A DNA stretch of 64,000 nt from Rhodocyclaceae bacterium (GCA_013388985.1 JACAEF010000050.1:1-64000), one strand, 5' to 3'. Positions 37,701-46,199 are shown, counted from the first letter of the stretch. Notes: generated from the letters alone by a model not told the origin. Translations and numbers: made by a program.

Positions 37701-37788
37701 CCTGCGCGCCGACCGGCCGTTTGGGGTGGCGGCGGGCCGCGCAGCAGAAATTTTCACAAGCTCTCAGCCGCCGCGACCGATGCGATAG
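34762..37788 (+). CDS. NuoF-like / GltD-like / ferredoxin fusion oxidoreductase
   Basis: 1008 residues from the ATG at 34762. Residues about 40-385 resemble NuoF (NADH-binding 51-kDa subunit), but the SCGxCxPCREG cluster motif is missing and the FMN/NADH glycine motifs are degenerate. Residues about 395-810 are GltD-like: CLQRNAAPCHGACPANIDIPSF and CPAPCESACVR cysteines, the FAD-binding IGIVGAGPAGLTAAYYLRILG and the NAD(P)H-binding VIVVGGGNVAIDVALTAIRQG. Residues about 850-920 carry two 4Fe-4S motifs (CLRCDVCIGCGLCQLAC and CIGCGACAQVCPTGA), and a CxxC pair follows (LVCESCG, LCPACARL). It probably links NAD(P)H to the molybdoenzyme through the ferredoxin. A repeat unit lies near its N-terminus. 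Confidence 0.88.
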   Translation: MSEFLALPAWLDAEAAALAGAVPPAPTFPAALPGLAAAQGMNPLQRLQHVQAAGLTECGFSGEPLYQAWRRFLRGRGSAALVVDATALDTRALGAAAVLKGAPWRLAEGLLIAAGLRDTDQVILRLPAELTGQEAAFLNAVDALRRGGFSAGRRLRVEVRRNSKPSCWSDVQEADGGHLVHTPETWCRIALSFAGLEPAALDACLLTLRRGLKQRGLIEVKHGNPLRRLIYDWGGGVEVEGRDAILVFDNGMGGFLPLSAADFSCRPLALADAGIAPGPASLMVLAEGVCLVEQTRRALYRYWQLAEAEPAPVRSLLARVARLVAEITVGHGRPAHLDELDELAVELATQGLAAAWPLGSALRYFRAQWEDHVRLPAPARRCDEGVCLQRNAAPCHGACPANIDIPSFLAHIGHDDPRAAIDVITRDNPFPLTCGLVCPAPCESACVRSGSDGAVFIRPMKAWAAEHCLAAGGYPRPEIAPPTGKKIGIVGAGPAGLTAAYYLRILGHQPVVFEAQAKPGGMLRYGIPAYRMPPELLDEEINQITALGIPIHCNAKVDSLDAFRREYDAVFLGLGTQTSRFVPVEGVHQPFVLGGIDFLRSVRSGMAVQVGPRVIVVGGGNVAIDVALTAIRQGARQVDMVCLEKRREMPASHHEIEQCVAEGVTLHPGWGPVGIFAEGEMVFQRCERVFEELDGQKRFNPKFDASRTMTLEADHIIFAVGQGTDLASIEGSGLEVTRGFVVTDPRTLMTRLPGVFAGGDVAHGPRTAVEAIRSGKIAAYSIDAWLKGVPLAASVGRPQRRAEVVPLAVAPRERSYRPRARMPEKAIEERLGTGNYVKIEEGFSDATAHAEAGRCLRCDVCIGCGLCQLACSEMGVEALRMADTLAGRLAYFDFTRPAEKCIGCGACAQVCPTGAIRIEDGDGVRRTVITGTVVREQPLLVCESCGAPTQTAAQRRFVRQRLPDHMAAHLGRELCPACARLRADRPFGVAAGRAAEIFTSSQPPRPMR
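34819..34844 (-). repeat. Dispersed repeat unit inside the NuoF/GltD fusion gene
   Basis: Reverse unit GGTGCCGTCCCACCAGCG then CCGACTTT, read in frame as GAVPPAPTF at about residues 20-28. Confidence 0.8.
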
Positions 37789-38360
37789 ACGGCGAGGCTA
37801 CCGAGGAAGTTGTGTTCTTCGGTCACCAGCGCGCCTTTGTCGTCGAGCACCTGGCGATCGCGGATGGCGATGCCCATGTCCGAACACAGGCTCTCGAAAT
37901 CGAGCATCGTGAAGAAGCGCACGTTCGGCGTGTCGTACCACTGGTAGGGCAGGTCCTCGGAGACCGGCATGCGGCCATTGAGGATCGCGATGCGGTTTTT
38001 CCAGTAGGCGAAGTTCGGGAACGAAACCACCGCCTCGCGGCCGACGCGCAGCATTTCGGCGAGGATCTGCTGGGTATGGCGCATCGTCTGCAGGGTGCGC
38101 GAGAGCACGACATGGTCGAAGGCATCGTCCTCGAAGCCGGCCAGCCCCGCTTCGAGGTCGCTCTGGATCACATTCACGCCGTTTTCGATCGCGGCGAGCA
38201 CATGGCCGGGATCGCGCTCGATGCCCCAGCCGCGTAAGCCCCGCCCGGCGAGCAGCAGCAGCAGCTCGCCCGCGCCGCAGCCCAGATCGAGCACGCTCTC
38301 GCCCGGCTTCATCCAGCCGGCGATGACGGCGAAGTCAGGGCGTTTCAGCGCGTGGCTCAT
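37764..38360 (-). CDS. metW: Methionine biosynthesis protein MetW
   Basis: 198-residue SAM-dependent-methyltransferase-fold protein. The SAM motif is [16 protein letters not shown], followed by [25 protein letters not shown] and the diagnostic [35 protein letters not shown]. MetW supports the MetX homoserine acyltransferase in many betaproteobacteria. The start overlaps the metX stop (ATGA on the minus strand). Its 3' end overlaps the convergent fusion gene by 25 bp, and a GAGCTTG-type motif follows the stop. Confidence 0.95.
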   Translation of the reverse strand: MSHALKRPDFAVIAGWMKPGESVLDLGCGAGELLLLLAGRGLRGWGIERDPGHVLAAIENGVNVIQSDLEAGLAGFEDDAFDHVVLSRTLQTMRHTQQILAEMLRVGREAVVSFPNFAYWKNRIAILNGRMPVSEDLPYQWYDTPNVRFFTMLDFESLCSDMGIAIRDRQVLDDKGALVTEEHNFLGSLAVYRIGRGG

Positions 38361-39484
38361 GTCTGGACGTTGCCCATGTAGGCGGCGACGACGGCGTGGT
38401 AATAGCGGTCGTCCATCAGGAAGGAATCGTGGCCGTGCTGGCTGGCGATCTCGGCGTAACTGACCGCCTGCTTGTTCTTCACCAGCGCATTGACGATCTC
38501 GCGGCTTCTCGCCGGAGAAAAGCGCCAGTCGGTGGAAAAGGAGACGACGAGAAAGCCTGCCCGCGCGCGGGCGAGCGCGGCGGCGAGATCGTCGCCGAAC
38601 GGCGCGGCCGGATCGAAATAATCCAGCGCCCGGGTCATCAGGAGATAGGTATTGGCGTCGAAGACGCCGGCGAACTTGTCGCCCTGGTAGTGCAGGTAGG
38701 ATTCGACCTCGAATTCGACGTCGAAGCCGTAGCTGCCGGCGCCGGCACGGCGCTTGCGGCCGAATTTCTCGGCCATCTGGTCGTCCGACAGATAGGTGAT
38801 GTGGCCGAGCATGCGCGCCAGCCGTAAGCCCCGCTGCGGCCGCGTGCCGTAACGGTAGAAATGCCCGCCGTGGAATTCCGGATCGGTGATGATCGCCTGG
38901 CGGGCGACGTCGTTGAAGGCGATGTTTTCGGCGGTGAGTTTCGGCGCGGCGGCGATCACCAGCGCATGGCGCACCCGTTCGGGCTCATCGATCGTCCATT
39001 GCAGCGCCTGCATGCCGCCCAAGGAACCGCCGACCACGGCGGCCCATTGCTCGATGCCGAGATGATCGGCGAGCCGGGCCTGGGCCTTGATCCAGTCCGG
39101 CACGGTGACGACGGGGAAATCCGCCCCCCAGGGCTCGCCGGTGGCCGGGTTGAGCGAGGCTGGCCCGGTCGAGCCGTGACAGCCGCCGAGGTTGTTGACG
39201 CCGACGACGAAAAAACGGTTCGTGTCGATCGGCTTGCCGGGGCCGATCATGTTGTCCCACCAGCCGACGTTCCTCGGATTGTCGGCATACCAGCCGGCGA
39301 CGTGATGGTGGCCGGAGAGCGCGTGGCAGATCAGGATCGCGTTCGAGCGCGCCGCGTTGAGCGTGCCGTAGGTTTCATACGCCAGTTCCCACTGCGGCAG
39401 CACCTTGCCGGCGGCGAAGACGAACGGCTCGTCGAAGGCGACGCGCCGCGCCTCGACCGGGCCAAGCCGTCCGCGCTCGGTCAT
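38357..39484 (-). CDS. metX: Homoserine O-acyltransferase MetX
   Basis: 375-residue alpha/beta hydrolase-fold enzyme catalysing the first committed step of methionine synthesis. Visible are the [14 protein letters not shown] segment, the nucleophile motif [27 protein letters not shown] and the final catalytic GHDSFLMDD. Betaproteobacterial MetX enzymes may use succinyl-CoA rather than acetyl-CoA; the sequence read by eye does not settle this. It is paired with metW, as is usual. Confidence 0.95.
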   Translation of the reverse strand: MTERGRLGPVEARRVAFDEPFVFAAGKVLPQWELAYETYGTLNAARSNAILICHALSGHHHVAGWYADNPRNVGWWDNMIGPGKPIDTNRFFVVGVNNLGGCHGSTGPASLNPATGEPWGADFPVVTVPDWIKAQARLADHLGIEQWAAVVGGSLGGMQALQWTIDEPERVRHALVIAAAPKLTAENIAFNDVARQAIITDPEFHGGHFYRYGTRPQRGLRLARMLGHITYLSDDQMAEKFGRKRRAGAGSYGFDVEFEVESYLHYQGDKFAGVFDANTYLLMTRALDYFDPAAPFGDDLAAALARARAGFLVVSFSTDWRFSPARSREIVNALVKNKQAVSYAEIASQHGHDSFLMDDRYYHAVVAAYMGNVQT

Positions 39485-39493
39485 GGCCGGAAA

Positions 39494-40060
39494 TTACGGC
39501 TGGATGCGGCGCGCGCCGTTGTAGCGGCGGCTCCAGTAACGGTCGGTCATGTCCTCGATGCGCACGCGCGCGCCGGAGCGGGGCGCATGGACGAACAGGT
39601 TGTCGCCCAGATAGATGCCGACGTGCGAGAAGGCGCGCCGCATCGTGTTGAAAAAGACCAGGTCGCCGGGCTTGAGCTCGGACTTCTCGACGCGCTCGCC
39701 TTCCTGGGCGATCGCCTTGGCGTTGTGCGGCAGCACCAGCCCGAGCGTTTCGTTATAGACGTAGCGCACGAAGCCCGAGCAGTCGAAGCCGGTCTCCGGC
39801 GAACTGCCGCCGCGCTTGTAGCGCAGGCCGATGAAATCGAGCGCGCGCTCGATCGTGCCCTCGACGCTGCTGACCGCGCGCGACATCAGGGAAGGGGAAG
39901 GCGCAGCGAGGGGCGACGCAGCCATTGCCGCCGCTTCCGTCGCAGGCGAGGCCAAGGGCGTCGCGGGCAGCGGGGGAAGCTGTGCGGGCGTCTCGTCGGC
40001 ATGCGCCGGCATCGCGAGGCAGGCCGAAATGACCAGGATGGCAGACAGGGTCTTTCGCAT
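39494..40060 (-). CDS. C40 family (NlpC/P60) peptidase
   Basis: 188 residues from the ATG at 40060, giving the signal peptide MRKTLSAILVISACLAMPAHA. An Ala/Pro-rich linker follows. The NlpC/P60 catalytic domain has the nucleophile in TGFDCSGFVRYVYNETLG, the His in FSHVGIYLGDNLFVHAP, and the GDLVFFNTMR motif. Such enzymes cut peptidoglycan stem peptides in the periplasm. An upstream in-frame ATG at 40123 would encode repeat-derived residues and is rejected. Confidence 0.9.
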   Translation of the reverse strand: MRKTLSAILVISACLAMPAHADETPAQLPPLPATPLASPATEAAAMAASPLAAPSPSLMSRAVSSVEGTIERALDFIGLRYKRGGSSPETGFDCSGFVRYVYNETLGLVLPHNAKAIAQEGERVEKSELKPGDLVFFNTMRRAFSHVGIYLGDNLFVHAPRSGARVRIEDMTDRYWSRRYNGARRIQP

Positions 40061-40091
40061 AAGGGGCGAACTGTAGCAGAAAAATCGCGTA

Positions 40092-40115
40092 AAAGTCGGC
40101 GCTGGCGACACGGCA
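40092..40115 (+). repeat. Dispersed repeat unit between the C40 peptidase gene and ptsI
   Basis: Forward-strand unit AAAGTCGGCGCTGG then CGACACGGCA. It lies in the 70-bp gap between two minus-strand genes, with its ACTTT end pointing at the peptidase gene. Confidence 0.78.
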
Positions 40116-40130
40116 GGAGCCATGAATGAC

Positions 40131-41855
40131 TCAGAGCGACTCGACCAGCTCGCGAATCCGCTCCGGCTCGTCGCAGCGCAGGACTTTCGCCACTTTCATG
40201 GCGAGCCGCTCGGCATCCGCCATTACGATTTGCTGTTTCACTTCGAGCAGTTGCGTCGGGTGCATCGAAAACTGCCGCAGCCCCATGCCCAAGAGCAGCC
40301 GCGTCATTTTCGGGTCGCCGGCGAGCTCGCCGCAGATGGCCACCGGCGTCTGCGCCTTGTGCGCGGTCTGGATCACCTGCGCCAATATGCGCAGCACGGC
40401 CGGGTGGAGCGGATCGTAAAGGTGCGCGACCGCCTCGTCGGTGCGGTCGATGGCGAGCAGATACTGGATCAGGTCGTTAGTGCCGATCGAGAGGAACTGC
40501 AGATGGCGCAGGAACGGTCCGAGCGCCAGCGCGGCGGCGGGAATCTCGATCATGCCGCCGATGGCGACGTTCTCCGCGAACTTGCAGCGCCGCTCGCGCA
40601 GCTGCTGCTTGGCCTGCTCGACCATCGCCAGCGTCTGGACGATCTCGCTGTGATGCGCGAGCATCGGCACGAGGATCCTCACCTCGCCGAAGTGCGCGGC
40701 GCGCAGGATCGCCCGCAGCTGCGCGAGGAAGAGCTGCGGCTCGGCAAGGCAGTAGCGGATCGCCCGCAGGCCCAGCGCCGGATTCGGCACCTGGCGTTCC
40801 GCGCCGTTCAGCGCGCGCGCCGTCTTGTCGGCGCCGATGTCGAGGGTGCGGATCGTCACCGGCCTGCCGGCGAGCGCCCTGGCCACCTGGCGATAGGCTT
40901 CGAACTGCTCGTCCTCGTCCGGCAGCGTGTCGCGGTTCATGAACAAAAATTCGGTGCGGAACAGGCCGATGCCGTCGGCGCCCGCCTGGCGCACCTGCTC
41001 GATGTCCTGCGGCAGCTCGATGTTCGCCTGCAGGCTGATCTCGATGTCGTCGAGCGTCGCGGCGCGCGCGCTCTTCAGGCGCTTGAGCTTGGAACGTTCG
41101 AGTTCGTATTCACGCTTCCTGAGCCGGTATTCCTCGAGCACGCGGGGGTCGGGATCGACGATCAGCACGCCGCGCCGGCCATCGACGATGACCAGGTCGT
41201 CCTCGCGCACCAGCGCGCGCGCATGGTGCAGGCCGACGACGGCGGGAATCGCGAGGCTCCTGGCGACGATCGCCGTATGCGAGGTGGCGCCGCCCAGGTC
41301 GGTGACGAAGCCGTCGATCTTCAGGTTCTTGAACTGGATCGTGTCGGCCGGCGACAGATCGTGCGCGACGATGACGATCTCGCTGTCGCCCCCCTTCTTC
41401 ATCCGGCGCGGCTTGCCGGACAGGGCGCGCAGGATGCGTTCGACCACCTGGACGATGTCCTGGCGGCGCTCGCGCAGATAGCTGTCCTCGATCTCGTCGA
41501 ACTGCGCGACCACCTGCTCCATCTGCTGCACCAGGGCCCACTCGGCGTTGCAGCGCCGTTCGCGGATCAGGTCCTTCGGCACGTTGGCGATCAGCGGATC
41601 GTCGAGGAACAGCGCATGCACGCCGACGAGCGCGGCCAGCTCGCTGGGCGTGCCCGGCTGGGCGATTTCGGCGTTCAGCGCGGCCAGTTCGGCGCGCACG
41701 GCGGCCAGCGCGGCTTCGAAACGCGCGACCTCGGCGGGGATGTCGCGTTCGCGGATCGAATAGTGGACCACCTCGAAGATGGCGTGAGAGATCAGATGGG
41801 CGCGGCCGATCGCGATGCCCTGGGAGACCGCGAGGCCGTGCACCGTGAAACTCAT
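40131..41855 (-). CDS. ptsI: Phosphoenolpyruvate--protein phosphotransferase (PTS enzyme I)
   Basis: 574 residues. The phosphorylated His lies in GGATSHTAIVARSLAIPAVVG (near residue 190), and the PEP-binding barrel has GIGLFRTEFLFMNRDTLPDEDEQ and the catalytic Cys in TPVAICGELAGDP. Enzyme I transfers phosphate from PEP to HPr. It overlaps ptsH, and no sugar-specific EIIBC is present, so the system is probably regulatory, as in many betaproteobacteria. Confidence 0.97.
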   Translation of the reverse strand: MSFTVHGLAVSQGIAIGRAHLISHAIFEVVHYSIRERDIPAEVARFEAALAAVRAELAALNAEIAQPGTPSELAALVGVHALFLDDPLIANVPKDLIRERRCNAEWALVQQMEQVVAQFDEIEDSYLRERRQDIVQVVERILRALSGKPRRMKKGGDSEIVIVAHDLSPADTIQFKNLKIDGFVTDLGGATSHTAIVARSLAIPAVVGLHHARALVREDDLVIVDGRRGVLIVDPDPRVLEEYRLRKREYELERSKLKRLKSARAATLDDIEISLQANIELPQDIEQVRQAGADGIGLFRTEFLFMNRDTLPDEDEQFEAYRQVARALAGRPVTIRTLDIGADKTARALNGAERQVPNPALGLRAIRYCLAEPQLFLAQLRAILRAAHFGEVRILVPMLAHHSEIVQTLAMVEQAKQQLRERRCKFAENVAIGGMIEIPAAALALGPFLRHLQFLSIGTNDLIQYLLAIDRTDEAVAHLYDPLHPAVLRILAQVIQTAHKAQTPVAICGELAGDPKMTRLLLGMGLRQFSMHPTQLLEVKQQIVMADAERLAMKVAKVLRCDEPERIRELVESL

Positions 41856-42121
41856 TCCGCCTCTCCGAAGCGGTCGTTGATCAGCGCCAGGATCGCCGCG
41901 AGCGCCTCGTCGGCGCGCTCACCCTGCGTGTCGACGATCACGGTGTTCCCCTTGCCGGCGGCGAGCATCATCACGCCCATGATGCTCTTGGCATTGATGC
42001 GGCGGCCGTTCCGTTCCATCCACACCTCGCAGGGAAAGCTGCCGGCCAGCTGCGTCAGCTTCGCCGAGGCGCGCGCATGCAAGCCCAGCTTGTTGACGAT
42101 GGTGGCTTCGGCTCTCGGCAT
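41852..42121 (-). CDS. ptsH: Phosphocarrier protein HPr
   Basis: 89 residues from the ATG at 42121. The active-site His is H15 (NKLGLHARASA) and the regulatory Ser is S46 (NAKSIMGVMML), the target of HPr kinase where present. It lies between the EIIA-Man gene and ptsI, with a four-base overlap onto ptsI. The frame is open further upstream only as a shadow of the EIIA gene. Confidence 0.97.
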   Translation of the reverse strand: MPRAEATIVNKLGLHARASAKLTQLAGSFPCEVWMERNGRRINAKSIMGVMMLAAGKGNTVIVDTQGERADEALAAILALINDRFGEAE

Positions 42122-42132
42122 GGTCGCGTGGG

Positions 42133-42522
42133 TCAATGCCGCAGCATGTCGAGCACGCCGTCGCGGCCGCCGCCGGTGGTGCGCTTGAGCAGCGTTTCCA
42201 TGTCCTTGTCGCGGTAGCTGAGCGCTCTGAGCAGCATCGGCAGGTTGACGCCGGCGATGCCTTCGACATGGCCGGGCTTGAGCAGCTTGCCGGCGAGGTT
42301 GGCCGGTGAGGCGCCATAGATGTCGGTTAGGATCAGCACGCCGTCGCCGCTGTCGACGAGCTTGAGCATCTTCTTCGCCAGCGGCAGCAGGTCGTTCGGA
42401 TCGTCGCCGGCGGCCACGCCCAGCTGTAAGAGTTGCAGCGGCCGCTTGTTGAGCACATGGCAGGCGCATTGCAGCAGCGCCTCGCCGAGGGTATCGTGGG
42501 TGATGAGAAGGATGCCGATCAT
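42133..42522 (-). CDS. PTS EIIA-Man family protein
   Basis: 129 residues starting MIGILLITHDTLGEALLQ, with the phosphorylatable His at H9. Other family features are GVLILTDIYGASPANLAGKLL and the GVNLPMLLRAL segment. It lacks EIIB, EIIC and EIID partners nearby. The EIIA-HPr-EI triad without permease acts as a signalling relay in betaproteobacteria, for example linked to HprK or carbon storage; the target here is unknown. Confidence 0.93.
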   Translation of the reverse strand: MIGILLITHDTLGEALLQCACHVLNKRPLQLLQLGVAAGDDPNDLLPLAKKMLKLVDSGDGVLILTDIYGASPANLAGKLLKPGHVEGIAGVNLPMLLRALSYRDKDMETLLKRTTGGGRDGVLDMLRH

Positions 42523-42531
42523 CTTGCCGGA

Positions 42532-43572
42532 TTATTGCACGAGCTTGACATCCAGATCGTCCATCGTGAAGTGGAGCCGCGCCTGCATCGCCGGGGTGAC
42601 GAAGATCCGGCCCTGGGCATCGACGCGCATCACTTGGGTGACGCCGAGGCGCCGCGCCAGCTCGCGCCAGCGATCATTGGCGATGAACAGGGGCTTGGTC
42701 AGCACGTCGGAGCGCATGCCGGCCTCGGGCCCGGGCGGAATCAGCACCGTCAGCGACTGGGTGCCCTGTGCCGGCGCGCCGGTGCGCGGATCGATCAGGT
42801 GGCAGTAACGCTTGCCATCGACTTCGAAAAAACGCTGATAGTCGCCCGAGGTGCCGATCGCCTCGCCGTCGCGCAGCTCCAGGGTGGCGATGACACCCTC
42901 ACCGGCGAGCTCGACGCGCGGGTGGCGGATGCCGACGCGCCAGGGCACGCCGCCCTTGCTGCCCAGCGCGAGCACGTTGCCGCCGATGTTGATCAGCGCA
43001 TCGTCGATGCCGCGCGCCTTGAGCAGGGCAGCGGCGCGGTCGAGCGCGACGCCCTTCAGGTAGCCGCCGAAATCGAGCGCCACGGCAGTATTCTTCGAGG
43101 TCACGGTGCCGTCGTCGGCAACACGCAGATCGGCGATCGAGGGCTTCGCGGCGACGAGGTCCTTCAGCGTTTCGGCGTCCGGCAGCACGGGCTTGAATTC
43201 GTCGCTCTGGAAGCCCCACAGCGCGATCAGCCGGCCGAGGCCCGGATCGAACAGATATTCGCCCTGGGCGGCCAGCGCCTGCGCCGTGCGGATCAGGCTG
43301 GCGAGCTCCGCGGAGACCTGATGAGGCCGGCCGGCGGCGATCGCCTCGTTCAGCGCGGTGAGTTCCGAAGGCTGCCAGGCGTGGTAGGCGCGGTGCAGAC
43401 GGTCGAACTCGCGCAGCACTTCGCCGAGTGCCGCGTGCGCCTTCGCCTCCGGCACCCCCCAGACCACGACCTCGACGCGGGTGCCGAAGACATAGGCCTC
43501 CTGCGCGACGGGCGCGGAATCGCCGCAGCCTGCCAACCACAGGCAGCACAGGCCGAGGAGCCAAAATCTCAT
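42532..43572 (-). CDS. apbE: FAD:protein FMN transferase ApbE
   Basis: 346 residues. The N-terminus is a lipoprotein signal with lipobox LAGC (C16), so it is probably anchored in the periplasm. ApbE motifs include TRVEVVVWGVPEA, LDFGGYLKGVALDRA, NIGGNVLALGSKGG and the C-terminal HLIDPRTGAPAQG with RSDVLTKPLF. ApbE attaches FMN covalently to Thr residues of flavoproteins such as NqrB/C or RnfG. No target is encoded in the window. The start overlaps the gshA stop. Confidence 0.95.
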   Translation of the reverse strand: MRFWLLGLCCLWLAGCGDSAPVAQEAYVFGTRVEVVVWGVPEAKAHAALGEVLREFDRLHRAYHAWQPSELTALNEAIAAGRPHQVSAELASLIRTAQALAAQGEYLFDPGLGRLIALWGFQSDEFKPVLPDAETLKDLVAAKPSIADLRVADDGTVTSKNTAVALDFGGYLKGVALDRAAALLKARGIDDALINIGGNVLALGSKGGVPWRVGIRHPRVELAGEGVIATLELRDGEAIGTSGDYQRFFEVDGKRYCHLIDPRTGAPAQGTQSLTVLIPPGPEAGMRSDVLTKPLFIANDRWRELARRLGVTQVMRVDAQGRIFVTPAMQARLHFTMDDLDVKLVQ

Positions 43573-44879
43573 GCTTCGCCAGCCTGCTCCAGCTCGAGCG
43601 CCGCCGCCAGCAGCGCCAGGCGGCCGACCACGCCATAGGCATAAAAGCGGTTGGGCGGCGCATCCGGGTTCTGGCTCATGTCGGGCAGCGAGCAGCCGGT
43701 CTCGAAGGCGAGCGGCTTGAAATGCATGCCCGGCGCGTTGAGGTTCTCGTCCGGCCCGCGCTGGGTATGCACGCGGTAGAAGCCGCCGACGACATAGCGG
43801 TCGATCATGTAGACCACCGGCTCGGCGACGCCTTCATCGACGATTTCGAAGGTCGGCACGCCTTCCTGGATGATCACCTCGGTCACCTGCAGGCCCTCCT
43901 TGACCACCGCCATCTTGTTGCGCTGGCGGCGCGAGAGCTCGCGCACCTCGCTCGCGTCCTTGACCATCATGATGCCCATGCCATAGGTGCCGGCGTCGGC
44001 CTTGACGACGACGAACGGCGTCGCCTCGATGCCATATTCCCGGTATTTGCCGCGGATGTGGAAGAGCAGCTTGTCGACGTTGCCGGCCAGGCAGTCGATG
44101 CCCGAACGCTCCTGGAAATCGATCTCGCCGCAGACGGCGAATTCCGGATCGATCAGCCACGGGTCGATGCCGATCAGTTCGGCGAATTCGCGCGCGACGC
44201 GTCGGTAGGCGGCGAAGTGCTGCGACTTGCGGCGCACGTGCCAGCCGGCATGCAGCGGCGGGATGACGAACTGCTCGTGTAAGTGCGCCAGGATCGGCGG
44301 CACGCCGGCGGAGAGATCGTTGTTGAGCAGGATCGCGCAGGGATCGAAGCCCGGGTCGCTGGCCAGGCCGAGCCGGCGGCCCTGGCCATCCGGGCCCGCG
44401 GTGCCGAAGCGGCGCAGCGGCTCGAGCGTGAGCCGTTGCCCGTCGGGCAGCGTGAGCGTGGTGGGCTGGTCGATTTCCGGCAGCAGCGAGCCGATGCGCA
44501 CGTTGAGACCGGTGTGGCGCAGGATCGCCGCCAGCCGCGCGACGTTCATCAGATAGTATTGGTTGCGGGTGTGGTTCTCGGGGATCAGCAGCAGGTTCTT
44601 CGCCTCGGGGCAGATCTTCTCGATCGCGCTCATCGCCGCCTGCACGGCGAGCGGCAGCATCGCGGGATCGAGATTGTTGAAACCGCCCGGGAACAGGTTG
44701 GTGTCGACCGGCGCGAGCTTGAAGCCGCTGTTTCTGAGATCGACCGAACAGTAGAACGGCGGCGTATGTTCGAGCCACTGGCCGCGCAGCCAGCGCTCGA
44801 TGGCCGTCTCGTTGTCGAGGAAGCGCTTTTCGAGCGCCAGCAGGGGGCCGGTCAGCGCGGTGGCGAGGTGGGGAACCAT
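43569..44879 (-). CDS. gshA: Glutamate--cysteine ligase (Thiobacillus-type GshA)
   Basis: 436 residues from the ATG at 44879 (MVPHLATALTGPLLALEKRFL). This is the proteobacterial GshA type distinct from the E. coli enzyme, recognised by VDLRNSGFKLAPVDTNLFPGGFNNL, ENHTRNQYYL, and VVVKADAGTYGMGIMMV. It makes gamma-glutamylcysteine, the first step of glutathione synthesis. The frame stays open upstream, but that part is antisense to the HDOD gene. It heads the minus-strand gshA-apbE-EIIA-ptsH-ptsI run. Confidence 0.95.
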   Translation of the reverse strand: MVPHLATALTGPLLALEKRFLDNETAIERWLRGQWLEHTPPFYCSVDLRNSGFKLAPVDTNLFPGGFNNLDPAMLPLAVQAAMSAIEKICPEAKNLLLIPENHTRNQYYLMNVARLAAILRHTGLNVRIGSLLPEIDQPTTLTLPDGQRLTLEPLRRFGTAGPDGQGRRLGLASDPGFDPCAILLNNDLSAGVPPILAHLHEQFVIPPLHAGWHVRRKSQHFAAYRRVAREFAELIGIDPWLIDPEFAVCGEIDFQERSGIDCLAGNVDKLLFHIRGKYREYGIEATPFVVVKADAGTYGMGIMMVKDASEVRELSRRQRNKMAVVKEGLQVTEVIIQEGVPTFEIVDEGVAEPVVYMIDRYVVGGFYRVHTQRGPDENLNAPGMHFKPLAFETGCSLPDMSQNPDAPPNRFYAYGVVGRLALLAAALELEQAGEA

Positions 44880-44960
44880 GACCGGCCATGTTACACCAGT
44901 GAAACCGCTGCCCGACTTGCTGCGCGGTCGTAGAATCGGCGCCATGAGAGGAGCCGTACC

Positions 44961-46199
44961 ATGGATGGAGTGAATCCCCGGACATTCGAACTGGCGGTCG
45001 CCGCCGATGGCGTCACCGGCCCGGGCCAGGGCATCGTCGCCTCGTTCGTGCCTGCGACGACAGACACGCCGGCGGTGGTGGCATTGGCCTGCGATCCGCG
45101 CTTCGACCCCGGCCGCACGATCCAGGAGCTCGCGCCGTTCGCGATCGACTGGCTGCGCGCCGAGCTGGATGAGGCCGTCGAAGCCGCCGTCTGGGTGGTG
45201 ATCGACAACTATGGCCGCTTCTATCGCGCGACGCCGGAATTCCCCGCGGAAATCGGCGCTGGCGGGACGGCACCCCGCGTCACTTATGCGCCCTTCAGCA
45301 AGGGGCCAGGCATCGAGGCCTTCTACGCCGACATCGGCGCACCGGGCGAAGCCGCGATCGAGCTGCTCACCGCGATCGTCGAGCAGCCGAGCCAGAACCC
45401 GATGACGCCGCCGATGACCGAGTTCCTCGACGTGATCGAGTCGCACGGCAATCTGCCCGCACCGGGGCTGATCTTCCACAAGGTCTCGGTCGCCGCCGAA
45501 GAAGGCGATGCGCGCAGGGTGGCCAGCGTCATCCAGCCCGACCCGGTGATCTCCACGCTGCTGATCAACTATGCCAATGCGGCGCGTTTCGCCGCCGCAG
45601 GCAAGACCGCCTCGGTGCCGCAAGCGGTGACCCGGCTGGGCACCGGCTTCGTCAAGCGCGTGGTGTTCGTCGCCGAGATGATGGCGCGTTACCAGAAAGG
45701 CGCCTGTCCGGAATTCGATTACCGCGGTTTCTGGTTCAATGCCGTCGCCACCGGCGCGGCGATGCGCGCCTTGCTGCCCGAGCATGGCATTTCCGCAGCG
45801 CGCGCCGATGATGCCTTCACCACCGGGCTGGTGGCCGGCATCGGCTGGCTCGCGGTGGCGGAAGTCTATCCGGCCCTGATGACGCGCTATCTCGAACGCT
45901 GCAAGGGCGCCGATCCGATCACCAAGGCGCGCGCCCAGCGCGAAGTCTTCCCCTGCGAGATCTGCAAGGTGTCCGAGCGCTATCTGCAGCACTTCGAATT
46001 CCCCGAGTCCGTGTCGGCCGCGGTGGCCGGCCGCAGCGACGTCGATCGCCAGTGGTATGACGTCCTCGCCCGCGCCGTGCGTATCGGCCAGGCGCTGTCG
46101 CCGTTCGAGTGCCTGGCGATTCCCCCCACGCTGCCGGTGCCCGACGCCTGCCGCGCCGAGTGGGCGAACTGGCAGGGCTTCGTCGCCTCGATCCGTTGA
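44961..46199 (+). CDS. HDOD domain-containing protein
   Basis: 412 residues. The HDOD output domain occupies roughly residues 150-350: HGNLPAPGLIFHKVSVAAEEGDARRVASVI, then LLINYANAARFAA and LGTGFVKRVVFVAEM. The first 140 residues are an uncharacterised domain (AVWVVIDNYGRFYRATPEF). HDOD proteins are regulatory relatives of HD phosphohydrolases. Residues about 97-104 (IGAGGTAP) come from a dispersed repeat read in frame. The ribosome site GAGAGGAG precedes the ATG at 44961. The stop overlaps the TTG start of the ABC-F gene. Confidence 0.85.
   Translation: MDGVNPRTFELAVAADGVTGPGQGIVASFVPATTDTPAVVALACDPRFDPGRTIQELAPFAIDWLRAELDEAVEAAVWVVIDNYGRFYRATPEFPAEIGAGGTAPRVTYAPFSKGPGIEAFYADIGAPGEAAIELLTAIVEQPSQNPMTPPMTEFLDVIESHGNLPAPGLIFHKVSVAAEEGDARRVASVIQPDPVISTLLINYANAARFAAAGKTASVPQAVTRLGTGFVKRVVFVAEMMARYQKGACPEFDYRGFWFNAVATGAAMRALLPEHGISAARADDAFTTGLVAGIGWLAVAEVYPALMTRYLERCKGADPITKARAQREVFPCEICKVSERYLQHFEFPESVSAAVAGRSDVDRQWYDVLARAVRIGQALSPFECLAIPPTLPVPDACRAEWANWQGFVASIR
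45250..45273 (+). repeat. Dispersed repeat unit inside the HDOD gene
   Basis: Forward unit AAATCGGCGCTGG then CGGGACGGCAC, read as EIGAGGTAP. Confidence 0.8.

Noticed and set aside
39494-40123. An upstream ATG (40123) for the C40 peptidase.
   Set aside because: It would put repeat-encoded residues (MAPAVSPAPTF) ahead of a perfect signal peptide starting at 40060.
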